Below, piece after piece: positions 1 through 5,591 of a stretch of 6,011 bases of DNA; within the stretch, counting starts at the first letter, position 1; the number at the start of each line of letters is the position of its first letter. Both the position numbers and the translations under genes were made by a program. The notes under the pieces were generated by a model. It worked only from the letters and a program-made list of their open reading frames with translations. It was not told the origin of the DNA and made no database searches. Source of the stretch: Simkania sp. (lineage in GTDB: Bacteria > Chlamydiota > Chlamydiia > Chlamydiales > Simkaniaceae); contig JANQJX010000053.1 of NCBI GenBank assembly GCA_028281425.1, forward strand, positions 1 through 6,011, given 5' to 3'.

Positions 1-2
1 GA

Positions 3-137
3 GCTTCCCTCCCAAACTCTTCAGCAAAAGTTAAAAGACTTAAGAAGAAAGCTTTTAAAGACGCTTTTGACAAAAAACAGCCCTTAAAACGTATTCCGAT
101 TCGTTTACGGAGAGGAGGATGTCAATACGGGAACTAA
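3..137 (+). CDS. possible C-terminal end of an unknown gene entering from the left
   Basis: An open frame runs from the window edge for 44 codons to a TAA at 135-137. The residues are rich in Lys and Arg (a KRLKKKAF stretch, later IPIRLRRGG), so it could be the basic tail of a longer protein. I do not recognise a family. No start codon or ribosome site inside the window supports it as a separate gene. A T-run at about 155-163 follows the stop but has only a weak hairpin before it. The other two + frames close sooner. The length is not far above chance for this composition, so this is a tentative partial call. Confidence 0.25.
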   Translation, partial: ASLPNSSAKVKRLKKKAFKDAFDKKQPLKRIPIRLRRGGCQYGN

Positions 138-188
138 GAATTGAGATTTTCCTCTTTTTTTCTTAAAAAACAGGAGTTGAATGCATAG

Positions 189-204
189 CCCCTATTTCGC
201 ATGC
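189..204 (+). repeat. left terminal inverted repeat of the miniature element
   Basis: CCCCTATTTCGCATGC, the exact reverse complement of 609-624. It is preceded by ATAG at 185-188, which recurs directly after the right repeat and is read as the target-site duplication. Confidence 0.85.
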
Positions 205-230
205 TCACTTTAGAAAAATTCACATCCTCT

Positions 231-247
231 GTTTTTGGGCCTGTTGC
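231..247 (+). repeat. left copy of a subterminal inverted repeat
   Basis: GTTTTTGGGCCTGTTGC matches the reverse complement of 564-580 at 16 of 17 positions. It sits 26 bases inside the left end; its partner is 28 bases inside the right end. Read on the + strand, this copy gives F-L-G-L-L-R-S-E, close to the F-F-G-L-L-Q-T-E that starts the transposase fragment at the other end. The left end may therefore be an inverted, diverged copy of the element's own 5' end. Confidence 0.65.
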
Positions 248-267
248 GATCTGAAGCAAAAACTATG

Positions 268-582
268 TCATAAGAACGAATCAACTGATGGATCAAGAAG
301 TTCACCGAAAAGTGACTGAAGCAATAGGTATTTAAATAAGGGAAGAAGACCATATCCTTATTAGTGAGGGTGATTTGTTTCAATTTTTTTGAGCTGTTTT
401 TCTACAAACTTAAAAGACCAGATCGCAATAAAACGGCGTGAGTGATGAGTTTGAGGAACTAAATCTTCTAAACTGACCATTTCAATTTGCTCACATCTTC
501 CGGTTCTCCTTTTGATCAAAAAAACCACTTTAAGCAGGTTTTCTTTAAAAAATCCCTCGGTTTGCAACAGGCCGAAAAACAT
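268..582 (-). pseudogene. IS1182-type (DUF772) transposase, N-terminal remnant
   Basis: The likely original start is the ATG at 580-582, which gives MFFGLLQTE. An upstream in-frame ATG at 654 lies outside the element and would read through the terminal repeat, so I do not use it. The stretch EMVSLEDLVPQTHHSRRF followed by WSFKFVEKQL is typical of the N-terminal DUF772 region of IS1182/IS5-like DDE transposases. Two adjacent stop codons (361-363 and 358-360) interrupt the frame. After them the same frame still reads GYGLLPLFKYLLLQ, which looks like more of that region, until a TGA at 268-270. The DDE catalytic core is absent. The gene is clearly dead. The family name rests on recalled motif resemblance. 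Confidence 0.72.
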
Positions 583-608
583 TCGTTGACACCTTTTCGA
601 AAGAGGTG

Positions 609-624
609 GCATGCGAAATAGGGG
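609..624 (-). repeat. right terminal inverted repeat of the miniature element
   Basis: GCATGCGAAATAGGGG, complementary over all 16 bases to 189-204 and followed by ATAG at 625-628. It lies just upstream of the transposase fragment, so this is the 5' end of the ancestral insertion sequence. Confidence 0.85.
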
Positions 625-710
625 ATAGGACCCTGTGAAAAGGTACATCTCCACCTTTCTATGAAAAAAGGCTCGGAAATCATGTTTTGTCGATAGAGTT
701 CCTACGCATT

Positions 711-745
711 AAAAAAAGGCTTACGAGTTGCATTTACAGATGCAA
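711..745 (-). terminator. weak candidate terminator of the Cys-rich gene
   Basis: A 6-bp stem (TTGCAT/ATGCAA, 728-733 with 740-745) lies at the very end of the coding region. It is followed on the - strand by a run of seven T (717-711) just after the stop codon. About ten bases separate the stem from the T-run, more than is usual, so the call is weak. Confidence 0.25.
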
Positions 746-876
746 TCTGAGCTACAACCACATTTATCTTCGCATCCACATTCGGGATGATTACAGTCAT
801 TTTTGTTGCCATTTGCACATGAAGCCATTATCGTGCAAAGAAAAAAGATAGCAAAAAGTAAGAGATATTTTTTCAT
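721..876 (-). CDS. tiny cysteine-rich predicted lipoprotein, metallothionein-like
   Basis: This 51-codon gene starts at the ATG at 874-876 and ends at the TAA at 721-723. Two Lys at residues 2-3 are followed by a hydrophobic run (about 4-17) and a lipobox-like I-M-A-S-C with Cys20 at the expected processing site, so a lipoprotein signal peptide is likely. The mature part would be 32 residues. After Cys20 it has eight more Cys: C28, C33, C35, C39, C41, C45, C47 and C49, including C-G-C, C-G-C and C-I-C-K-C. Spaced Cys-x-Cys pairs are typical of metal-thiolate proteins, but small cysteine-rich envelope lipoproteins that form disulfides, such as chlamydial OmcA, are an alternative. I recognise no named family. 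An in-frame ATG at 883-885 would add three residues. Neither start has a clear Shine-Dalgarno sequence. The gene stands alone, between the miniature element and the cyoE upstream region. Confidence 0.7.
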   Translation of the reverse strand: MKKYLLLFAIFFLCTIMASCANGNKNDCNHPECGCEDKCGCSSDCICKCNS

Positions 877-985
877 AAAAATCATTATTAGGTGTGTTGT
901 TTTATGGGCTTACTCAAAATTTGTTTTTGAATAGACCCTTTGTTTAACACAAATCTTCATTTTTTATTTGCTTTCAATGTAAATT

Positions 986-1014
986 TTTACACAATCTGAA
1001 TTTTAGCCTGTACT
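986..1014 (+). promoter_or_regulatory. candidate sigma-70-type promoter for cyoE
   Basis: TTTACA (986-991) and TGTACT (1009-1014) are separated by 17 bases and match the -35 and -10 consensus at 5/6 and 4/6 positions. The resulting leader to the cyoE start would be about 150 bases. In DNA this AT-rich such matches arise by chance, so this is only the best-spaced candidate. Confidence 0.22.
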
Positions 1015-1164
1015 TCTCATAAACATGGGAAATAAAAGATGCCGTTTATAAAACAGATAAAAATCCTGAAAGGAAGTGTCTTGAACTGAAAGAAAAACCT
1101 GCTGTTTTTTGGATTTATGGGAGCTTGTAAATAGAAGGGAAAGAGATGAAAAATTATAAATTTT

Positions 1165-1168
1165 GAGG
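1165..1168 (+). promoter_or_regulatory. ribosome binding site of cyoE
   Basis: GAGG lies seven bases before the ATG at 1176. This favours that start over the in-frame ATG at 1206 (residue 11), which has no comparable site. Confidence 0.65.
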
Positions 1169-1175
1169 CTATTTT

Positions 1176-2060
1176 ATGATAGAGCAATCACTTAGATTCA
1201 ACCTAATGTTTCAGAGCAAAGCTTATTTTTTGCTTACGAAACCTGGCATTATCTTTGGGAATGTCATCACTGCTTCTGGAGGTTTTTTCTTAGCCTCTAA
1301 AGGACAGATAGATTTTGAGCTTTTTTTTGCAACTCTTTTAGGTCTTTCTTTAATTATGGCCTCGGCATGTGTATTCAATAATTATATCGATCGAAAGATG
1401 GATAGAAAAATGAGGCGTACACAACATCGCGTTCTTGTCAAAGGATTGCTTCCCATTAGAAATGTGATTCTTTTTGCAATACTTCTCTTTTTTCTTGGAA
1501 CCTTTCTTTTAGCTTTTTTGACACATTTATTAGCACTGATAACTGCCCTCTTAGGATTTTTTATTTATGTTGTGATCTATAGTTTTTCGAAATATCGGTC
1601 GGTTCATGCCACTTTGATTGGAAGTATTGCAGGAGCTGTTCCTGTCGTTGTTGGGTATTTAGCAGCAAGCTTTTCTTTTGATATAGGAGCCTTCATTTTA
1701 TTTGTGATGATGGCTACATGGCAGATGCCCCATTTTTTTTCGATTGCGATGTATCGCATCGAAGATTATGCTGCGGCTTCTATTCCTGTTTTACCTCTTA
1801 AAAAGGGAACTTATGCAACCAAAGTCCAGATGCTTTTTTATATTTTAGCTTTTATGAGTGCATCACTGATGTTAACGGTTTTTGGATATGCAAAATACCC
1901 TTATCTTATTATCATGGCTCTTCTTAGTTTTATTTGGCTTTGGCTTTGTTTGAAGGGTTTTAGCTGTGATAATGAAAGTGTATGGGCACGTCAAATGTTT
2001 CGTTTTTCTCTTATTGTTGTCACAATGTTTTCTTTTATGATTTCTTTAAAAATAGGATAG
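1176..2060 (+). CDS. cyoE: heme O synthase (protoheme IX farnesyltransferase)
   Basis: CyoE/CtaB transfers a farnesyl group to the vinyl side chain of heme B, giving the heme O that heme-copper terminal oxidases need. It is a polytopic inner-membrane enzyme of the UbiA prenyltransferase superfamily. The 294-residue length is normal for the family. The first Asp-rich motif is N-N-Y-I-D-R-K-M-D (residues 68-76, Asp72 and Asp76) followed by R-R-T-Q-H-R-V-L-V-K-G. The second conserved region is W-Q-M-P-H-F-F (182-188) and E-D-Y-A-A-A-S-I-P-V-L-P (196-207). The rest is a series of hydrophobic segments of membrane-span length. The R-V-L-V-K-G variant matches E. coli CyoE rather than the R-P form common in CtaB, which hints at a cytochrome bo-type quinol oxidase partner. 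No oxidase subunit gene is in the window, so the gene appears detached from any cyo operon here. The identification is secure; the oxidase partner is inferred. Confidence 0.95.
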   Translation: MIEQSLRFNLMFQSKAYFLLTKPGIIFGNVITASGGFFLASKGQIDFELFFATLLGLSLIMASACVFNNYIDRKMDRKMRRTQHRVLVKGLLPIRNVILFAILLFFLGTFLLAFLTHLLALITALLGFFIYVVIYSFSKYRSVHATLIGSIAGAVPVVVGYLAASFSFDIGAFILFVMMATWQMPHFFSIAMYRIEDYAAASIPVLPLKKGTYATKVQMLFYILAFMSASLMLTVFGYAKYPYLIIMALLSFIWLWLCLKGFSCDNESVWARQMFRFSLIVVTMFSFMISLKIG

Positions 2061-2076
2061 CCTACAGTTTTTTTTT
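2048..2076. terminator. possible two-way terminator between cyoE and mfd
   Basis: A short stem (TAGG 2053-2056 with CCTA 2061-2064, loop ATAG) overlaps the cyoE stop codon. On the + strand it is followed by nine T (2068-2076). On the - strand it is followed by five T (2052-2048). The A-run and T-run can extend the pairing beyond a three-base bulge. This placement suits termination of both convergent genes, but the 4-bp core stem is weak. Confidence 0.4.
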
Positions 2077-2081
2077 AAAGG

Positions 2082-2103
2082 TAGCACGCGAAATGCGGGC
2101 TAG
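2082..2103 (-). repeat. lone IS-end-like sequence forming a hairpin at the mfd stop codon
   Basis: Read on the - strand this is CTAGCCCGCATTTCGCGTGC (2103-2084, 20 bases). It matches the left end of the miniature element with its flank (185-204) at 16 of 20 positions, in the same register: CTAG stands where ATAG precedes that element's repeat. It also folds: 2082-2089 pairs with 2095-2102 at seven of eight positions around a five-base loop. The CTAG supplies the mfd stop codon. No second end is found nearby, so it is either a solo IS end left by a deletion or an independent palindromic repeat. The match is direct; its origin is inferred. Confidence 0.5.
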
Positions 2104-5100
2104 GATAACCCAAATCCAATTGTGAGTAATTGAATCACTTGCTTTTCCAATTCTTCTGGATTTTTGATTGGAGGGAGAAAGGTCACTTTCTTATCAAGGC
2201 CCTTTTTTGTCTCTTGTTCTACCGTCAAAGAAGAAGGCCCAAATTTAAGTAAGCTCAAACGATGGTTCATTGCAAAAACACGAATTCGAGTGAGGTGATA
2301 GAGCCAAATTGCTTGTATTGGAAGTGGTCCAAATCGATCTTTCAATTCATTAAAGAGCTTCTCAACGTCTTCTAGAGAGCTCACCTCTCCAAGACGATGG
2401 TAGATTTCCATGCGCAAATGGGTTTCAAAAATATAAGAAGAAGGGAGCGTAGCATCATAGGGAAAGTCCATTCTTGTTTCAAAAAGAGAGGGTATTTGAT
2501 TTTTTTTAAGAGCATTGATAGCTTTTTTGAGTTGTTTACAATAAAAATGAAATCCAACCGTTGAAACATTGCCTGACTGTTTGACTCCCAAAAGATCTCC
2601 TGCCCCTCGAATTTCTAAGTCACGCATAGCGAGTTTCATCCCCCCTCCAAAGCCAGAAGTGTCTACAAGTGCTTGAAGACGCTTTTGGGAAGGTTCGGAA
2701 AGAGAGCGGGATTTAGTGATGAGAAGATAAGCGTATGCAGAACGATTCCAACGGCCTACACGTCCCCGCAGTTGGTAAAGGTCAGCAAGTCCATAGGCAT
2801 CGGCATGGTTGATGAGAATGGTATTGGCATTAGGAATATCAATGCCATTTTCAACAATTGTTGTTGCGATGAGAATATGAATTTCGCCTGTTTTAAAAGC
2901 ATGAAAAATGGTATCGATTTGAAGTGCATTCATTTGCCCATGAACCACACCTATTTTAGCCTGGGGAATGAGCTTTGTCATTTGATCTTTGACCTGATAA
3001 ATCGATTCTACTCTGTTGTGAATAAAGTAGGCTTGGCCATTACGAGCAAGCTCGCGTATAAGAGCATTTTTGATAAGCTCATCTTCTTTTTCTGCCAAAA
3101 TGGTTTTAATAGGAAGGCGATCATGAGGAGGCGTGTTGATGACCGACATGTCGCGTGCCCCGATTAGAGAAAAATAGAGGGTGCGTGGAATAGGGGTTGC
3201 CGATAAAGTAAGGCAATCAACGCCTGTTTTGAGTTTTTTTAAGTGTTCTTTTGCTCGGACTCCAAAGCGTTGTTCTTCATCGATAATGATTAAACCCAAA
3301 TCTTTAAATTTCACATCTTTGCTGATAATACGGTGGGTGCCAATTAAGATATCAAGGGTTCCTTCTGCTGTTTCCTGAAGGTTTTTTTTCATTTCTTTAG
3401 GTTTAATAAAGCGGGAAAGAACCCCAATTCTTAATGGAAAATTTTCCATGCGTGCTACAAATGTTTCAAAGTGTTGCATGGCTAAAACGGTTGTAGGAAC
3501 AAGAATTGCAACTTGTTTGTTGCCATCGACGACTGCTTTAAAAGCAGCACGCATAGCAACTTCGGTTTTCCCATAGCCTACATCCCCACACACCAATCGA
3601 TCCATGGCTTTGTCAGATTCCATGTCCTTTTTTATTGCAGATATAGATTCGAGCTGGTCTTCTGTTTCTGTAAAAGGAAATTCAGCTTCAAAAAGGAGCG
3701 TCTCTTCAGAATCAGGAGGAAATTTAACCCCCCCTTGTGCTTCGCGGCTAGCTTGAAGATGGAGAAGATCATGGGCGTATCCAACAATGGATTTTTGGAC
3801 AGAAATCTTTGTTTTTTGCCATTTTTTTGTTCCAAGAGCATTTAATGTGGGGTTTTTTTGATCTGTTCCAATATAGCGGGTGATGAGATGAGATTGCGTG
3901 AGAGGCACAAAAAGCTTACTCTGATTCGCATATTCGAGAATGAGAAATTCTTCAAAGTGACCCAAGTGGTTTTTTTGTTTTTCAATCCCAATAAATTTAC
4001 CGATTCCATTATGAAAGTGAACAACAAGGTCCCCTTTTTCTATGTGATGAAATTCGGAAGGGGGAGTATGATAGGTGTTTCGCCATTTTTCTCGATGGAT
4101 TTTATAACGTTTAGTAAGCTCTGTAAAAGGAATGACTGCAAGTTTTCCTAAGATAAAACCGCTTGAGAGATAACCCGTATCTATGTGATAAGCACTTGCG
4201 TCTAAAGAGAGTGAAGAGAGTTTTTCTTTAAGGCTTTTTTCTTCTGTTTTTGAATCGGTAAGAAAATGAATTTGGAAGAAAGAACTTTTTTCTTTGATAT
4301 TTTGAAGGTTGATTTTTTCTGAACTGGGCTCACCAAAAATGGCTTGAGGAGAATAAAAAGGATGAGAAAGCCGTTTTGCTTTGAGTATTTGATCAAAAAC
4401 ATTCAAAGAAAGGTTTGTTGAAGAGGAGGGTGGAGTTTGATGATGGAGGTCTTGATGAAAAGAAGCAATAGGATCTTTGGTGAAATAGATTTTTTTGAAT
4501 TTTTTTATTCTATCGAAAATTTCAGGTAAAGTAAAAAATAAAGAGCTTTTGGCTTTGGCACCTGGGAGTTCTTTTAAATAGACCCATTTATCTTCGAGAG
4601 CAAGTAAATCATCAAAAATAATCAGAGGAGCTTCACCCAAATAGTGAGTGAAACAGACAAGTTCTTTAGGATCTTTTTTTTCGAGCAATTGTTGTTCTTT
4701 TGCTGGGAAAATGAGAATTTTTTCTGTTTTTTCAATGGATTTTTGAGAAATAGGATCATAAATGCGAATCTCTTCGATTTCATCGTCAAAAAAATCAAGA
4801 CGGAAAGGGTGGGCAGAAGAGATTGGAAAGATATCGAGAATTCCTCCCCGAATGGCAAACTCTCCTTTATCAACTACAAGGGCTTCTCTTTTGTATCCAA
4901 GAAGAGAGAGTGTTTTGGAAAGAGTTATAAAAGGAAATATTTGTCCCTTTTGAAGTTTTAAAATGAATGTATTTAAAGAAGAAGGAGAAAGAGTTTTTTG
5001 CAATAAAGCTTGGAGAGGAGCTAAAGCGATAAAAGGGTTTTTTTGCATAGATAAGGTTGCTAAAATCTCAAAACGTTTCCCAATGATATCAGGGCTTGGA

Positions 5101-5369
5101 GCAATTTTTTCACCGGGCAATGTTTCCCAAGAGGGAAAATTAAATAGAGGGAGAGAAGAAAAGTAAGAAAGATCATCGATAAGATGACTTTGTCTTTCTC
5201 CTTCTGTTAAAATTAAAACATTTTTCTTTAAACAATGACTTGCAAGCAATATGATCAGTGCTTTTGGGCTATCCCATAGCTTTTCAAGCAAAAGAGCAGA
5301 GGAGGAGCTAAAATTTTTTTTAAGCTCTTGAATGAAAGGATGTGTTTCGATGGTTTTCCACATAGCCAT
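2100..5369 (-). CDS. mfd: transcription-repair coupling factor Mfd
   Basis: Mfd recognises RNA polymerase stalled at a DNA lesion, pushes it off with an ATP-driven translocase and recruits UvrA for nucleotide excision repair. It acts in the cytoplasm on DNA. The 1,089 residues are somewhat shorter than E. coli Mfd (1,148), and all expected modules are visible. The N-terminal UvrB-like part contains S-W-E-T-L-P and R-G-G-I-L-D-I-F-P (174-182). The RNA-polymerase-interacting domain begins near G-D-L-V-V-H (446-451). The RecG-like translocase has Walker A G-D-V-G-Y-G-K-T (595-602), Walker B D-E-E-Q (697-700), S-A-T-P-I-P-R-T (723-730), I-V-E-N-G-I-D-I-P (838-846) and Y-Q-L-R-G-R-V-G-R (865-873). 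A C-terminal TRCF domain follows after about residue 960. The start is the ATG at 5369; an in-frame ATG two codons later is possible. A purine-rich GAGAGA lies about 13 bases upstream, slightly far. No frameshift or missing catalytic residue is seen. Confidence 0.98.
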   Translation of the reverse strand: MAMWKTIETHPFIQELKKNFSSSSALLLEKLWDSPKALIILLASHCLKKNVLILTEGERQSHLIDDLSYFSSLPLFNFPSWETLPGEKIAPSPDIIGKRFEILATLSMQKNPFIALAPLQALLQKTLSPSSLNTFILKLQKGQIFPFITLSKTLSLLGYKREALVVDKGEFAIRGGILDIFPISSAHPFRLDFFDDEIEEIRIYDPISQKSIEKTEKILIFPAKEQQLLEKKDPKELVCFTHYLGEAPLIIFDDLLALEDKWVYLKELPGAKAKSSLFFTLPEIFDRIKKFKKIYFTKDPIASFHQDLHHQTPPSSSTNLSLNVFDQILKAKRLSHPFYSPQAIFGEPSSEKINLQNIKEKSSFFQIHFLTDSKTEEKSLKEKLSSLSLDASAYHIDTGYLSSGFILGKLAVIPFTELTKRYKIHREKWRNTYHTPPSEFHHIEKGDLVVHFHNGIGKFIGIEKQKNHLGHFEEFLILEYANQSKLFVPLTQSHLITRYIGTDQKNPTLNALGTKKWQKTKISVQKSIVGYAHDLLHLQASREAQGGVKFPPDSEETLLFEAEFPFTETEDQLESISAIKKDMESDKAMDRLVCGDVGYGKTEVAMRAAFKAVVDGNKQVAILVPTTVLAMQHFETFVARMENFPLRIGVLSRFIKPKEMKKNLQETAEGTLDILIGTHRIISKDVKFKDLGLIIIDEEQRFGVRAKEHLKKLKTGVDCLTLSATPIPRTLYFSLIGARDMSVINTPPHDRLPIKTILAEKEDELIKNALIRELARNGQAYFIHNRVESIYQVKDQMTKLIPQAKIGVVHGQMNALQIDTIFHAFKTGEIHILIATTIVENGIDIPNANTILINHADAYGLADLYQLRGRVGRWNRSAYAYLLITKSRSLSEPSQKRLQALVDTSGFGGGMKLAMRDLEIRGAGDLLGVKQSGNVSTVGFHFYCKQLKKAINALKKNQIPSLFETRMDFPYDATLPSSYIFETHLRMEIYHRLGEVSSLEDVEKLFNELKDRFGPLPIQAIWLYHLTRIRVFAMNHRLSLLKFGPSSLTVEQETKKGLDKKVTFLPPIKNPEELEKQVIQLLTIGFGLS

Positions 5370-5591
5370 TTAATTTATCATGTCTCTCTTTTTCCTGCCG
5401 CTGATAAAAAAAGTTAGATTTAACTTTTCTTAATTTTCTTAATTTGGTAAAAATTAGATTTAAGTAACTGCAAGAGTTAAGCTACTACTGGCTTAAGCTT
5501 CGTGCAGTTCGAGTTTCTTTTTTCCTTGTCAGCACTTTTAGGCAAGGTTTTCCCTCCAGCTCGGGCTGCACTTTTTTTGTCTGTTTTTTCC
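5370..5591. other. spacer upstream of mfd with AT-rich hairpins and short repeats
   Basis: No convincing gene lies here. A 50-codon open frame on the - strand (5477-5629) lacks a start codon. Visible structure comprises the hairpin at 5406-5428; TTAGATTTAA repeated directly at 5414-5423 and 5454-5463; a 9-base tandem of CTTAATTT(T/G) at 5429-5446; and a 6-bp stem TTAAGC/GCTTAA (5477-5482 with 5491-5496). The mfd promoter should lie here, but I find no well-spaced -35/-10 pair. The right part (about 5500-5591) may be non-coding IS110 residue. Confidence 0.5.
5406..5428 (-). terminator. hairpin plus T-run upstream of mfd
   Basis: AAAAGTTA (5409-5416) pairs perfectly with TAACTTTT (5421-5428) around a GATT loop. 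On the - strand the stem runs into seven T (5412-5406), about 37 bases before the mfd start. It has the form of an intrinsic terminator and could insulate mfd from reading of the upstream transposase remnant, or lie within the mfd leader. With only one G-C pair per arm the stem is weak. Confidence 0.3.

Larger units (their letters stand above)
189..624 (-). mobile_element. miniature, decayed IS1182-like element with intact ends
   Basis: This 436-bp element is bounded by perfect 16-bp inverted repeats and flanked on both sides by ATAG (185-188 and 625-628), which fits a 4-bp target-site duplication. A second inverted pair, 231-247 and 564-580, matches at 16 of 17 positions, so the two ends are related for about 60 bp. 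The inside holds a broken N-terminal piece of a transposase read on the - strand; the rest of a full-length gene is missing. It is therefore an internally deleted, non-autonomous copy that could move only if a related active transposase exists elsewhere. The boundaries and the duplication are seen directly. The IS1182 assignment comes from recalled similarity of the transposase fragment. Confidence 0.75.
877..1175. other. non-coding spacer between the divergent Cys-rich gene and cyoE
   Basis: About 300 bases that should hold the promoters of both divergently transcribed flanking genes. I see no convincing gene. One open frame on the + strand (1023-1130, 35 codons) has no start codon. The sequence is AT-rich with several T and A tracts. 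Apart from the promoter-like pair at 986-1014 and the ribosome site at 1165-1168, I find nothing firm. Confidence 0.6.

Noticed and set aside
119..166. A 15-codon frame starting at the ATG at 119 right after GAGGAGG
   Set aside because: The Shine-Dalgarno-like sequence abuts the ATG with no spacing, and it overlaps the other possible frame in this region.
583..654. An N-terminal extension of the transposase fragment from the ATG at 654
   Set aside because: It would start outside the element and translate the terminal inverted repeat; the ATG at 582 fits the family start better.
931..960. A small hairpin TTTGT/ACAAA in the cyoE upstream region as a possible regulatory element
   Set aside because: It has five base pairs, mostly A-T, with no T-run or other supporting feature; expected by chance.
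1023..1130. A 35-codon open frame on the + strand upstream of cyoE, ending in FWIYGSL
   Set aside because: It has no start codon, follows directly after a stop, has no ribosome site and matches no family I know.
1416..1440. The R-V-L in place of R-P-L after the Asp-rich motif of CyoE, first taken as an unusual substitution
   Set aside because: E. coli CyoE also has R-V-L-V-K-G, so it is a normal variant of the family.
2673..4961. Several + strand open frames of 60-164 codons lying across from mfd, and - strand frames within it
   Set aside because: They overlap a complete conserved Mfd frame, show no recognisable domains, and look like antisense or out-of-frame shadows.
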